A stretch of DNA of 17,400 nucleotides from Segatella copri (GTDB taxonomy: Bacteria; Bacteroidota; Bacteroidia; Bacteroidales; Bacteroidaceae), in the NCBI RefSeq assembly GCF_019127135.1, contig NZ_JAHOEA010000062.1, positions 1 to 17,400 of the forward strand, given 5' to 3'. Every line of letters begins with the position of its first letter. The first letter of the stretch is position 1. The notes below the pieces were generated by a model. It did not search any database. It had not been told where the DNA came from and saw only the letters and a list, made by a program, of their open reading frames with translations. The position numbers and the translations under genes were made by a program. Positions 5,385-13,909 of this stretch are shown piece after piece.

Positions 5385-7697
5385 TTATTTCTTTATATCA
5401 GGCAAGCGATTAGTTTCATTGTTGCTGATGTTTATATCTGCCTTTTTAGCTTTTTGCTTGCCGAAATTATAAGTCAATCCCACACGGAATGAGGTGTTGT
5501 CATTGTTTATTCTGTTTCTAAAGACATAATCTTTATATTCAGTTCTGTTATTGCTCTTAGTACCACTAAAGATGTCTTGGGCTTGTATATTCAAAAGAAG
5601 TTTGTTCTTAATAATATCAATCTTGCATCCTAAGCCGACACAATCGAGGTTTCCAGTGTGAAAGGATTCTTCTATTCCTGGAAGCACATGATAATAGTTC
5701 GCATAAAAGTTCAAAACTTTGTAACGGTAACTTAAATTGGCAGAAAAAGATGTATTCAGACTTCGCAAATCTTTGTCATCCAGCTCGTCAACGTAAGATT
5801 TTGCTTTAACGTAGAACATAGATACACTTGAATACAAATTGAATTTTCCAAATGAGAAATTATAACTAGCATCTGTACCCAAAGTATTAATGGTAAGACA
5901 ATTCTTTGGAGAATACTTGGTGAACAAGTCATCCACTACCTGAGTCAGATTCTGTATGGCATCAGATGTGTGATAATAATACAGGTTAAAAGAGAAATTT
6001 CCTTTAAACACATAGTTAAACTCCAAATTGTCCATGACCGATGGTGTAAGTCTATCGTTACCTTCGGTGTATGTGTAGGTGTTACGAAAAACACGTGTAG
6101 GATTCATATCATTCATAGAAGGTCTGTCAATACGTTTGCTGTAGCTTAAGGCAAAGGAATGATTATCTGAAGGGTTGTATGAGATTTCTGCAAATGGGAA
6201 CCAGTGATCATATTTATTAGAAACGGACAGCCCTTCTAATGTTGTTCCATCATCATTTGTGTGTTCATATCGTAAACCAGCTTTGGCGTAAAAAGGACCA
6301 AACATTCGATTGACATCTGCATAGAAGGCTGTTACCGTTTCTTTATATAAAAAACCATTTCTACTTCCAAACTCAGAGACGTTATTGGTCCTGAAATGGG
6401 AATATTTTCCACCTAACTCAAAATTTAGCCAAGTAAACGGAAGGTTTAAATCTGCGCTCAGGGTATTGACGATATAGCTATAATCATTATTGCTGTTCGA
6501 GAAGTTGTGTGCTGTACTCGAATCAAAATTCTGATTAATTTTGTCAATGACATGGATATAGTTGTAATTTACCGTTACTTTTTTGCCTAAGCTATCAAGT
6601 TTCCAGTCCACATAGGGGGAGATTGTCTCCAAACGGTATTTATCGTGATTCGACTCTGAATAAGAATTCGATGGACATGCGTCTGCATTGAAAGTCATCT
6701 GCCCCATTTGGTGGGCTTTACTGCGAGAATTATTTAATGTTGCAAAAAATCCCAAATTCAAATCGCCTAATTGGTAATTGCTATTTAGATTCTGACTTAG
6801 TATGTCATACCTATTTAAAGTATTGTCGGTCGTAAAGCGCATATAGTCAGGATAAGAATAAGTATTCTGTACTATTTGGCGGCGCTTTTCATTGGAATTA
6901 TTTATTTTGTATTCAATAGAAAAATTGCCTGAGGAAAAAGACAGTCCAATTCCTTCTTCTGCGCCAAAGTGAGAGCGTTGTGTTAACACCGTGTGGACAT
7001 TCCCATCAAACCCTACAGGCTTACTCTTTAGAATAATATTGATTACTCCGCAATTGCCTTCTGCATCAAATTCGGCAGAAGGATTGGTTACAAGTTCTAT
7101 TTTGCTTACATTTTCAGATGGTAAGGTGCGTAGGTACATATCCAAATCTTTACCATCTAAGTTAATGCGATGACCATTAACCAAAACAACTACACCGTTT
7201 TTGCCAATAATCTTTATTTCATCACTTGTCGGATCTATACGAGGAATATTATGGAGCATATCTCGCATATTGAAACCACTGGCAAAGGGACTGTTTTGAA
7301 CAAGATAAACAAGTTTGCCAGCTTTCTGGCTAAATAGTCTGCGCTGAGAGGTAATCATCACCTCATTCAGTGTATGCTCCTTCACAGTCAACATGATATC
7401 GCCCAAATCAACATTGTTGTGTACGTCAATGGTGTCAGCTTTTAATATATCACCTAATTGTCTGTATCTGACGACAAACTTTCCTGACGGTAGAGAGAAT
7501 GTAAACTTTCCTTGATTATCAGAAAAACCACTGGAGATAGTTTCTCCATCAAGATGACTTACTATTATTTCCGTGGCTTCCAACGGTAAAGAGCCTGCAG
7601 CTTTATCAAATAGTCTTCCTGTTAAATTCCATTCTTGAGCAAATGCCATATTATTCGAAATGAATAATGCTATAATAATTATAAACTTTAGTTTCAT
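5385..7697 (-). CDS. Outer-membrane beta-barrel (TonB-dependent receptor-like) protein, OMP_b-brl_3 type, 770 aa
   Basis: A Sec signal peptide (residues 1-20, ending AFA/QEW) leads to a carboxypeptidase-like regulatory domain (about 22-105). A receptor plug follows at about 107-225: LNEVMITSQ, then VVVLVNGHRINL, then KIELVTNPSAEFDAEGNCGVINIIL. Residues 230-755 form a beta-barrel of alternating aromatic strands, ending VGLTYNFGKQKAKK and a short hydrophilic tail. No STN signalling domain is present. Such proteins sit in the outer membrane and take up or move an unknown ligand, probably with TonB. The DUF6734-like remnant starts 4 nt after the stop, so the pair was an operon. A TACTTTTG promoter motif lies 163 nt upstream, giving a long leader that contains AGAAAATTTTCT, a 12-bp palindrome (7720-7731). 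The substrate cannot be told from the sequence. Confidence 0.9.
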   Translation of the reverse strand: MKLKFIIIIALFISNNMAFAQEWNLTGRLFDKAAGSLPLEATEIIVSHLDGETISSGFSDNQGKFTFSLPSGKFVVRYRQLGDILKADTIDVHNNVDLGDIMLTVKEHTLNEVMITSQRRLFSQKAGKLVYLVQNSPFASGFNMRDMLHNIPRIDPTSDEIKIIGKNGVVVLVNGHRINLDGKDLDMYLRTLPSENVSKIELVTNPSAEFDAEGNCGVINIILKSKPVGFDGNVHTVLTQRSHFGAEEGIGLSFSSGNFSIEYKINNSNEKRRQIVQNTYSYPDYMRFTTDNTLNRYDILSQNLNSNYQLGDLNLGFFATLNNSRSKAHQMGQMTFNADACPSNSYSESNHDKYRLETISPYVDWKLDSLGKKVTVNYNYIHVIDKINQNFDSSTAHNFSNSNNDYSYIVNTLSADLNLPFTWLNFELGGKYSHFRTNNVSEFGSRNGFLYKETVTAFYADVNRMFGPFYAKAGLRYEHTNDDGTTLEGLSVSNKYDHWFPFAEISYNPSDNHSFALSYSKRIDRPSMNDMNPTRVFRNTYTYTEGNDRLTPSVMDNLEFNYVFKGNFSFNLYYYHTSDAIQNLTQVVDDLFTKYSPKNCLTINTLGTDASYNFSFGKFNLYSSVSMFYVKAKSYVDELDDKDLRSLNTSFSANLSYRYKVLNFYANYYHVLPGIEESFHTGNLDCVGLGCKIDIIKNKLLLNIQAQDIFSGTKSNNRTEYKDYVFRNRINNDNTSFRVGLTYNFGKQKAKKADINISNNETNRLPDIKK

Positions 7698-7859
7698 AAT
7701 AATGCAATGAGTCCGCTTGAGAAAATTTTCTGCTATCCTTGCATGACTTGGTAACTATAGTTTTTAAAGCCTTAGCCATAGGAAAGAAAAGCTCAAGTTT
7801 TCTCCTTTTTTAAATGTTATACATATTGCGGAGGTATACAGCCTCTTTCTTTCCATTTG

Positions 7860-7867
7860 CAAAAGTA
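7860..7867 (-). promoter_or_regulatory. Putative promoter -7 element for the 770-aa outer-membrane protein gene
   Basis: On the - strand this reads TACTTTTG, matching TAnnTTTG. It would give a leader of about 155 nt. No clear -33 TTTG is visible. The leader has no convincing small gene. Confidence 0.45.
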
Positions 7868-8183
7868 CTAAAAATGCAGATACGAAGAACTTTTATGTTG
7901 ATATTTTAAACTAAATTAAGCTTATAAACAGCAAAATTATACTCACTTAAACAAAACTGTATCTTTTATTACAAAATTCTGCCCAAATATTCAGAATAGC
8001 TCAAACTGAGCGATTTATGAGTGTTTTACCTCAAAAAGGTAATAATTTAGCAACGGTTCTAATATTTCTGCAATGTGCATATGTTTGCTTGTCAAACAAC
8101 TCTTTTCGTTTGCAAAAATATAACAATTTATTGGATACACAATAAAATGTATGTTTTTTAACGATTGATATTGATAAGTGAAA
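7868..8183. other. AT-rich intergenic stretch without a gene
   Basis: Very AT-rich DNA separates two outer-membrane protein genes. Short open frames here (for example between 8015 and 8231 on -) have no recognisable protein character and overlap a hairpin, so they are not called. One small perfect hairpin, TTACCT-CAAAA-AGGTAA, lies at 8026-8042 without a T-run. Nothing else is evident. Confidence 0.5.
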
Positions 8184-8238
8184 ATTCTGTGGATGAACAT
8201 CTCGGTTAATAAATCCTGAGATATTCATCACACAGAAT
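8184..8238 (-). terminator. Long hairpin, probable terminator of the 850-aa outer-membrane protein gene
   Basis: Arms 8184-8203 and 8218-8238 pair almost completely (about 19 pairs, one mismatch and one bulge) around a 14-nt loop. On the - strand the stem lies 45 nt past the stop codon at 8283 and is followed by TTTTC, a weak T-run. The stem is unusually long and AT-rich for a terminator, so an mRNA 3'-protecting hairpin or a dispersed repeat is also possible. Confidence 0.55.
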
Positions 8239-8282
8239 TTGGGTGTTGCACTTTAGAGGTTGATTTGAAAACCAATACTTTT

Positions 8283-10835
8283 CTAAAAACGATTAATCTC
8301 ATCCTCAGCAGAACCGCTTCCGTTGTATTTATCTTTGAAACTATTGAAGTTGTAACTAATGGAAGCTATGATGCAGCGATTGAAGTTATTCACCTTTCTG
8401 TTCTGCACCACAAAATTGACCCTCTTTACATCGTTCAACTTCGAGCTATCAAACAAGTCCTCTGCTTTCAATGTTATCGTCAATTTATTTTTAAGTAACT
8501 GTTTCTGTACCATCATATTGAATGACGAATAACCGTTTTGCTCGTAGATGCCATGATGTCCCTTAATGTTCCAAAAGAAATCACATCGAAAAAGCCAATC
8601 GTTCCTTAGTGCCACTACATTTTGGAAAGCGAAGAGACCGTATGGATGATTGTAGTCTAATTGCTCTCCATTATATGATAGCGTGAAATAAGGTTTATAG
8701 ACACCCACCGTCAAAGTAGGTCGCCAACAACCAAAAACAGGTGAAACAACACATTGCGCTCCTAGTTGCTGGAAATCCTTGGCGTTGGTTGACATCCAAG
8801 TTACCGTTCCAGGTTTGCCGGATACAGCAACGACAGTCGGATGGATGTAATCCTTGATATACTGATAATCCAACTTGAAGTCGAATATGCTATAATTCAC
8901 ACTAAGTTCTGTATCATACACGTATTGCGGTTTCAGATAAATGTTGCCTTGCTCATAATGGTATTGATTGTTGTAGCTCACACTGTTGTTCAACTGACGA
9001 AACGAAGGACGGTTGACCCTGCTACTGAAATCAAGATTCATCCCCACTCTCCCAAACATAGTGGAAAGAGAAAGGGATGGAAGTAAGTCCGAATAATTGG
9101 TCTTGTTCTTTACTTCTCCTTGGTCTGTGTTGATGGCATGAATGTACTCATAGCGAAGCCCGATGCTTCCTTTCCATTTGGAGGCAGACAAACGAAAAGT
9201 GGCAAATCCTGCATACTTGGTTTCCTTATTCTTGAATTGGTCATCGGCTATCTTCCCTTCTTCGTTTACAGACATACCCCATGAACTGATTTTACTGAAA
9301 TCCGTTCCGAAATCAAGCCTATTATTCTTATTCATGTTCCAAGCAAACACCCCTTTGAGTGCAGTCGCACGATTTCGCTGGTCGTTTTGCATATGCGTGA
9401 TTTCTGAGACAGCATCTATTCTACTTGTCTCGCTCACTTGTTGCTTATGTTTCAGTTGAGCATAAACATAGTCGGCATCCAAGTTGAGCTGTAGGTTGTC
9501 TGTTAGTTTGCCGATATAATACAGATTGACATTGTGAAACCTTTCCTTTTCAGATTCTTCAGTCTTGTTGTCTGTAGATGTCAGCAGTTCATCATTCTTG
9601 TACGTCTGCATATAGTCGAAAGGAGAGTCGAGCATCTTGTAGTTGGAGATGCTTCCCAAATATCTTCCGCCGATAGTGTGATTCTTGTTTATGGCATAAT
9701 TCATACCAACATTATAGTCATGAGAGTAAGAGCGGTCGGAATATTCAGAAGCAGAAATCTCATGAAATGTATCTTGCTCGTAATTGAACTGGTTAACATC
9801 ATATCTGATGTCACTTCTCGTATTGTCATATTGATATGCGAGGAATACATCCAAAGCTCCCTTGTGGATGTTGAGGTTGACCTCCTCGTTGTTAGACAAA
9901 TTCTTATGTTTGGAGATTTCCGCACCCACAATACCAGAAAGTCCATCCAAGGAATGGTGTACGGTAGTGATGTTTATGACACTCCTTGTTTCTGCATTGT
10001 ATTCTGCCCCAGGGTTTGTTATGAGCTGTACAGACTTCACATTGGTAGAAGAAAGGAGTGACAACCCTGAAGTATTAGTCTGCTTTCTTCCATCTATATA
10101 GATGACAGGCTCACCCTTACCAAACACCTCATACTTTCCATTTGTATAGAGCATCCCAGGAATATATTTGATAACATCTGTTGCCTTGCCAATATTTTTC
10201 AAATTGGAATTTTGAACGTCAAGCGTAAGTTTACCGTTTTCTCTTGATATGTATTTACGATGCCCTTTAATCACAATTTTTTGCAGATTAATTGTAGCAT
10301 CCTCCAAGGTTATGGCACCAACTTCACCGGTACGATATGCATTACAATAAGTTTTGTAGCCCACACAACTCACTTTCACAATCGCCTTTTTCACCTCGCA
10401 AGGAATTACGAACTGACCATTCTCATTTGTCACACCACCCGTGACTAAACTGGAATCACTAACATTGAGCAAAGCGACATTGGCGAAATCAACTGGGCGA
10501 GAATGCTTATCCACGATACGACCAATCATCTTGGCGGAAGCCTTCTGAGTGCATTCCACTACAATGATGTTATCCATCTGCGTCATCTTGATGGGGTAAA
10601 AGCCTATCAGCTGCATGATGGCATCGGGAACACTCTGGTTTCTGATGCTCTTGGTTACTCTGAAATCCTCCAACTCGTCATACACAAAGTTGATGACATA
10701 CTTATCCTGTCGAGCATTCAAATCCTTCAATGCCGCAGAGAATGACACATTATTATATTGTCGGGTAATGCGTTGGGCAGAAACGCCCATACTTATCACC
10801 GAAAGCAAAATCAAACTTATCAGATATTTACTCAT
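8283..10835 (-). CDS. Outer-membrane beta-barrel receptor with N-terminal STN domain, OMP_b-brl_3 type, 850 aa
   Basis: A signal peptide (1-20, ending VSA/QRI) is followed by an STN (secretin/TonB N-terminal) domain at about 24-95, with VSFSAALKDLN, INFVYDEL and VPDAIMQLIGFYPI. A carboxypeptidase-like regulatory domain lies at about 102-183, a plug at about 185-292 (VIYIDGRKQ, LITNPGAEYNAETRSVINIT), and a barrel from there to the end (last strand IIASISYNFNSF). STN domains in TonB-dependent transducers usually contact an inner-membrane FecR-type anti-sigma factor, but no ECF sigma/anti-sigma pair is encoded in this window, so any signalling partner must lie elsewhere. It is flanked by abiEii (102 nt upstream) and by a long hairpin downstream. 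A 14-bp palindrome lies 29 nt before its start. The ligand is unknown. Confidence 0.9.
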   Translation of the reverse strand: MSKYLISLILLSVISMGVSAQRITRQYNNVSFSAALKDLNARQDKYVINFVYDELEDFRVTKSIRNQSVPDAIMQLIGFYPIKMTQMDNIIVVECTQKASAKMIGRIVDKHSRPVDFANVALLNVSDSSLVTGGVTNENGQFVIPCEVKKAIVKVSCVGYKTYCNAYRTGEVGAITLEDATINLQKIVIKGHRKYISRENGKLTLDVQNSNLKNIGKATDVIKYIPGMLYTNGKYEVFGKGEPVIYIDGRKQTNTSGLSLLSSTNVKSVQLITNPGAEYNAETRSVINITTVHHSLDGLSGIVGAEISKHKNLSNNEEVNLNIHKGALDVFLAYQYDNTRSDIRYDVNQFNYEQDTFHEISASEYSDRSYSHDYNVGMNYAINKNHTIGGRYLGSISNYKMLDSPFDYMQTYKNDELLTSTDNKTEESEKERFHNVNLYYIGKLTDNLQLNLDADYVYAQLKHKQQVSETSRIDAVSEITHMQNDQRNRATALKGVFAWNMNKNNRLDFGTDFSKISSWGMSVNEEGKIADDQFKNKETKYAGFATFRLSASKWKGSIGLRYEYIHAINTDQGEVKNKTNYSDLLPSLSLSTMFGRVGMNLDFSSRVNRPSFRQLNNSVSYNNQYHYEQGNIYLKPQYVYDTELSVNYSIFDFKLDYQYIKDYIHPTVVAVSGKPGTVTWMSTNAKDFQQLGAQCVVSPVFGCWRPTLTVGVYKPYFTLSYNGEQLDYNHPYGLFAFQNVVALRNDWLFRCDFFWNIKGHHGIYEQNGYSSFNMMVQKQLLKNKLTITLKAEDLFDSSKLNDVKRVNFVVQNRKVNNFNRCIIASISYNFNSFKDKYNGSGSAEDEINRF

Positions 10836-10863
10836 AGCCTATTCTCTGTTTTATAGTCCATAT

Positions 10864-10877
10864 ACTGTATATACAGT
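10864..10877. promoter_or_regulatory. 14-bp palindrome upstream of the 850-aa receptor gene, candidate operator
   Basis: ACTGTATATACAGT is a perfect dyad in the 102-nt gap between abiEii and the receptor, centred about 35 nt before the receptor ATG. It recalls CTG-N-CAG operators such as SOS boxes, but its spacing is shorter than in the E. coli LexA site. No full TAnnTTTG promoter was found beside it. Confidence 0.45.
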
Positions 10878-10937
10878 TGAGGGAATCAAAAAACTAAGCA
10901 AAACAATAACTTTTTTCAAAATTTACAGAAAAAACAT

Positions 10938-11900
10938 TCAACGACTCCTTGTCTTCCACAAAGCCATTGGATGAAATTTTATTCTATTGGCCATCTCTTT
11001 ATCCTCGAACAGCAATTCAGGAATATACTTCTTGGCATTGAATTCCTGCACATATTCTTTCTCTGATTCTGTCAGAACCAATAGCTTTGAGAGAAAGTCT
11101 TTCACTTCTGTCTTGGCTTTTTCAAAGTCAAAATGCTCACTGCGCCTAAGCACAGGCAAGAGTTGCGAACGAATCTGCGGAAAACGGATCTTGTCTATCT
11201 GCGGAAAGTCTGTATATTCCGTAGGCGTAGCGTTGTCTTTTCTGCTTGAGCCAACAGTCAGATAAAAGACGGTCGCTTTTCTCAGCAACGTTTTCTCTTC
11301 ATCGCTCACGAATAGTTGATGCTTCATCATGTTATAGACATCATAAATGTCACGTGCAGCACTTCTACCTATCAAGGCGTTTATCTTGGTGGCAAACAAT
11401 TCGACAGGTGAAAGAGAACGTACCTTCACATCGCTCAGAAACGGAATGGACACATGAGTCTCTATGGCAGGCAGGATATGGCAACGGTCGGAATAGTTGA
11501 TTTCTATCTTGATGCCATCGTTGTTGCCTGCGGCATTGGTATAATGAAACACCCATGAGTCAAGCGTATGCGGTGTCTTGGAACCTGGCGCAAGATGATA
11601 ACCTTCCGACTCCATATAGCGTAGAATCTCGTTATTCACTTCTTGGCGAATGGAGAGCATGGACTCTCTGTCACAATCCACCGTAAAGTCAAGGTCTATA
11701 TCTACCGAGAGTCTTGGCAGTTGGAAAACGGTGAGATTGATGGCTGTGCCACCTTTCAGCACAAGAGATTTAGACAGCAAAGGACTGTCATGGAAATAGT
11801 TGAGTATCTCCACCAGTCGCATCACCTTTTCGAGGTTGTCGCGAATAAAGCCTTGCTCCTTGGCGATGATGTCAAGAGCTTGTTTGTTATATGAGTTCAT
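10938..11900 (-). CDS. abiEii: AbiEii/AbiGii-family nucleotidyltransferase (type IV toxin)
   Basis: This 320-aa protein has the motifs of the AbiEii nucleotidyltransferase family. KGGTAINL at 49-56 is the GG[T/S] nucleotide-binding motif. SVDIDLDF at 65-72 carries the metal-binding D67 and D69, and KIEINYS at 131-137 offers the third acidic position, E133. LSPVELFATKINALIGR is followed by RDIYD, with K172 and R183-D184, and lies in the conserved region around 163-188. Members of the family transfer nucleotides to RNA (shown for some on tRNA 3' ends) and stop growth, which protects against phage. The start overlaps the end of abiEi by 14 nt, the classical translationally coupled bicistronic order with antitoxin first. 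All active-site motifs appear intact. The C-terminal helical region (about 190-320) is of normal length. The RNA target is not predictable from the sequence. Confidence 0.92.
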   Translation of the reverse strand: MNSYNKQALDIIAKEQGFIRDNLEKVMRLVEILNYFHDSPLLSKSLVLKGGTAINLTVFQLPRLSVDIDLDFTVDCDRESMLSIRQEVNNEILRYMESEGYHLAPGSKTPHTLDSWVFHYTNAAGNNDGIKIEINYSDRCHILPAIETHVSIPFLSDVKVRSLSPVELFATKINALIGRSAARDIYDVYNMMKHQLFVSDEEKTLLRKATVFYLTVGSSRKDNATPTEYTDFPQIDKIRFPQIRSQLLPVLRRSEHFDFEKAKTEVKDFLSKLLVLTESEKEYVQEFNAKKYIPELLFEDKEMANRIKFHPMALWKTRSR

Positions 11901-12651
11901 ATTCTTCCTTTGATGTTAGTTCTTGCGGCACATACATGCGCCATTTATTTACAAATGTATCCGACTCTTCGTTGTTAGTCAACCATTTGACGCTTTTGGT
12001 TCCCTTGACTCGGCACAGTTCCAAGAGGGATTCTGAGATATTGGCTTGTTCCTTGATTCGCTCCAACAGATAGCCTGTCTTCTGGTACAGGAATGCCTTG
12101 TCGTACCTTGCGAGATAATTGATGAGCCTTTCCTCATTGAGCAAGACGATACCCTCCATGCAATGCAGCAATTCCTCAATACCCCCAGCTCGGTCGATAC
12201 GGTCAAAGCAATCCAACAACGTACTCTCCATATCCGTTACTCGTACATAAGGGTTTCCCTTGGGAGTCATCATACCAACGATTTCCTTTGTTTGTCGGCA
12301 ATAGGTATAATCTACATCGTCGAAAGAAAAGGGATTGAAGCGAGTCATGCTTTTCACAAAAACCTCATTGAAGGGTTGATGAGCCAATCCATGAAACTCC
12401 AATGCTGTATGATAACTGATGCAAGCTGTTGGTGACAAGTGGCTTCCTATCTCATACTTGTCGCAAACAGGTAAACCCGACGCAATATCCTTCATGCAAT
12501 AGGTATTGCGCCGTATAGCCACAATCCACCCTTGTTGCTTGTACCGAGCAAGCAACGCTTCCACCGCCTTCACCTTGCCTTTCAGAGCCTCAGAAAGTTC
12601 ATCCGAAGTGAATATCCGCAGCTTGTATAATATACTCAATAGTTCTGTCAT
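11887..12651 (-). CDS. abiEi: AbiEi-family antitoxin/transcriptional regulator
   Basis: This 254-aa protein starts with a winged helix-turn-helix (about 1-55: LLSILYKLRIFTSDELSEAL, then ALLARYKQQGWIVAIRRNTY). The AbiEi C-terminal domain follows, with HLSPTACISYHTALEFHGLAHQ near 91-112 and YVRVTDMESTLLDCFDR at about 155-171. In the studied AbiE systems the antitoxin neutralises the toxin without a stable complex (type IV) and represses its own operon by binding inverted repeats at the promoter. Here it is the first gene, overlaps abiEii by 14 nt, and has a palindrome and direct repeats over the putative promoter. It may also be part of a phage-defence island, though no further defence genes are seen in the window. 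Confidence 0.9.
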   Translation of the reverse strand: MTELLSILYKLRIFTSDELSEALKGKVKAVEALLARYKQQGWIVAIRRNTYCMKDIASGLPVCDKYEIGSHLSPTACISYHTALEFHGLAHQPFNEVFVKSMTRFNPFSFDDVDYTYCRQTKEIVGMMTPKGNPYVRVTDMESTLLDCFDRIDRAGGIEELLHCMEGIVLLNEERLINYLARYDKAFLYQKTGYLLERIKEQANISESLLELCRVKGTKSVKWLTNNEESDTFVNKWRMYVPQELTSKEEYELI

Positions 12652-12655
12652 TGTT

Positions 12656-12688
12656 TCTAATTTTGCGCAAAGATATGAAATCTAATTT
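12656..12688 (-). promoter_or_regulatory. abiE promoter with overlapping operator-like repeats
   Basis: On the - strand a TATCTTTG -7 element (12668-12675) lies 16 nt before the abiEi ATG, giving a very short leader. It overlaps a perfect 10-bp palindrome, TTTGCGCAAA (12662-12671). The 8-mer TCTAATTT (+ strand) occurs on both sides, at 12656-12663 and 12681-12688, 25 bp apart. This arrangement suits autorepression by AbiEi; the binding site itself is inferred. The rest of the gap (12689-12867) shows no gene I can support. Confidence 0.55.
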
Positions 12689-12867
12689 GTTTATGAGAAA
12701 AATCAGAAACTTTTTATGCTTTTTTATATGTTCTTTCCATCTTAATTGTCCGACTACGGAGGAACATCACCGACAGGCAAGTTTGGTTATTGCATTTGTT
12801 ACATCTTATGTATTCTGCGGCACAGGAGAAATGATGTAGATTCAATTATAATAGAAGAACTTGCCCA

Positions 12868-13785
12868 TTATTGTTTTTCCAGCCATTTTTTTACACACCT
12901 TATAGCTCTGATTTGTTCGCTTTCACTAAACTTAGAATCGTCATTCGTTTCATTTCCTTCCAGAACAGCTTCATAAAGAACAAGAAAATAAAAATCGCAA
13001 GGGTTTATCATTCGTTCCATAATTAGTGGAACTATTTGTTTTCCCATTGATTTGAGAGGAATGAACTCAGGCAATTTTGCATATGAATGTATGCTTGCAC
13101 TGTATAGTGTCTTAGGATTATGGTCTATTGCAAAATTCCATTTATCCACTAAATTTGCAAAACGACTTCTAATGCTATCTGGTATTTGTGAAGCCAATTC
13201 TTTTATTTTCTCTTTCTCTGTCTTTGTTAGAAAATCCCTTGTTGATAGGCTGTCTTGTTTGTTGTCAGCATTGGAATTCCAAATATTCTCTGGTTTATGT
13301 ACAGTTTGCAATGGTACTTTAACAATAGAGTCAGAAGCCACTTTCTCATAGTCATTTGGTGAGTGATTGGTTTGTTCCTTAAAACTTAAAAAAAGAAAAT
13401 TTCTTCCCCAACCATTACCAAATATAACATCTAATGGTTCCCCTGTATCTTTCCATATTCTGACTCTTGCAGCAAATCCAAAATCAAATTTAACGGCAGT
13501 ACTATCATATGTAAAAGTTACAGTATAGAACTTTCTTCCTATCTGTTTTCTTATTTGAGGGCGGCTGTCTCCGTAATCCTCCTTTTTGAAAACTTGAACA
13601 TCCGATACGTTAGCCTCTTTAAAATATGGAACATACGCAGGACCAAAGGTCAAAGCCACGTTTCTTGCGCTATTTACAAGAGTACTATTGTCTAAGACCT
13701 CTGGTCGCTTGCATGAACTCAAGAATAGTGTACATAATATCGCTATTCCCCAAACTACAATTATTATAGATGGTATTTTTTTCAT
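12868..13785 (-). CDS. Hypothetical lipoprotein with conserved C-terminal helical domain
   Basis: This 305-aa protein has a lipoprotein signal peptide with lipobox LSSC (Cys25), so it is probably attached to a membrane after signal peptidase II cleavage. The middle (about 60-130) reads as beta strands (FYTVTFTYDSTAVKFDFGFAARVRIW). After a polar linker, residues about 205-305 hold WNFAIDHNPKTLYSASIHSYAKLPEF, then LKSMGKQIVPLIMERM, and finally FYFLVLYEAVLEGN. This W...SS...peF..L..mGk..vPlilekm...ffl...e pattern is known to me from many short bacterial proteins of unknown function, often helical-repeat-like. It is not in an obvious operon: 124 nt separate it from the barrel gene upstream and 216 nt from abiEi. 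The upstream gap is very AT-rich, with a TATATTTT sequence close to the -7 consensus. Function unknown. Confidence 0.75.
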   Translation of the reverse strand: MKKIPSIIIVVWGIAILCTLFLSSCKRPEVLDNSTLVNSARNVALTFGPAYVPYFKEANVSDVQVFKKEDYGDSRPQIRKQIGRKFYTVTFTYDSTAVKFDFGFAARVRIWKDTGEPLDVIFGNGWGRNFLFLSFKEQTNHSPNDYEKVASDSIVKVPLQTVHKPENIWNSNADNKQDSLSTRDFLTKTEKEKIKELASQIPDSIRSRFANLVDKWNFAIDHNPKTLYSASIHSYAKLPEFIPLKSMGKQIVPLIMERMINPCDFYFLVLYEAVLEGNETNDDSKFSESEQIRAIRCVKKWLEKQ

Positions 13786-13909
13786 AATTCGTAATTTTTA
13801 ATATTTATATATGTGTGAAAATATAATTATAATTGACTGTTTGAATGCAATTTTTAATTTGCATTTCGCATGAACATGTTACCAATGACTTGATTATGTC
13901 TTTGCCTTC

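Noticed and set aside
7698..7856. Possible leader peptides upstream of the 770-aa barrel (30- and 43-codon frames)
   Set aside because: No ribosome-binding feature, no precursor-peptide character, and one overlaps the predicted transcript start.
8015..8231. Two overlapping open frames of 61 and 66 codons on - between the barrel genes
   Set aside because: AT-driven, overlapping each other and a strong hairpin, without family resemblance or promoter.
9534..10061. 175-codon open frame on + inside the 850-aa receptor gene
   Set aside because: Antisense shadow of a clearly coding barrel gene; its sequence has no domain signature.
12651..12839. 62-codon open frame on + divergent from abiEi
   Set aside because: No recognisable domain, and it begins inside the abiE promoter region; it might be decayed coding DNA but cannot be supported.
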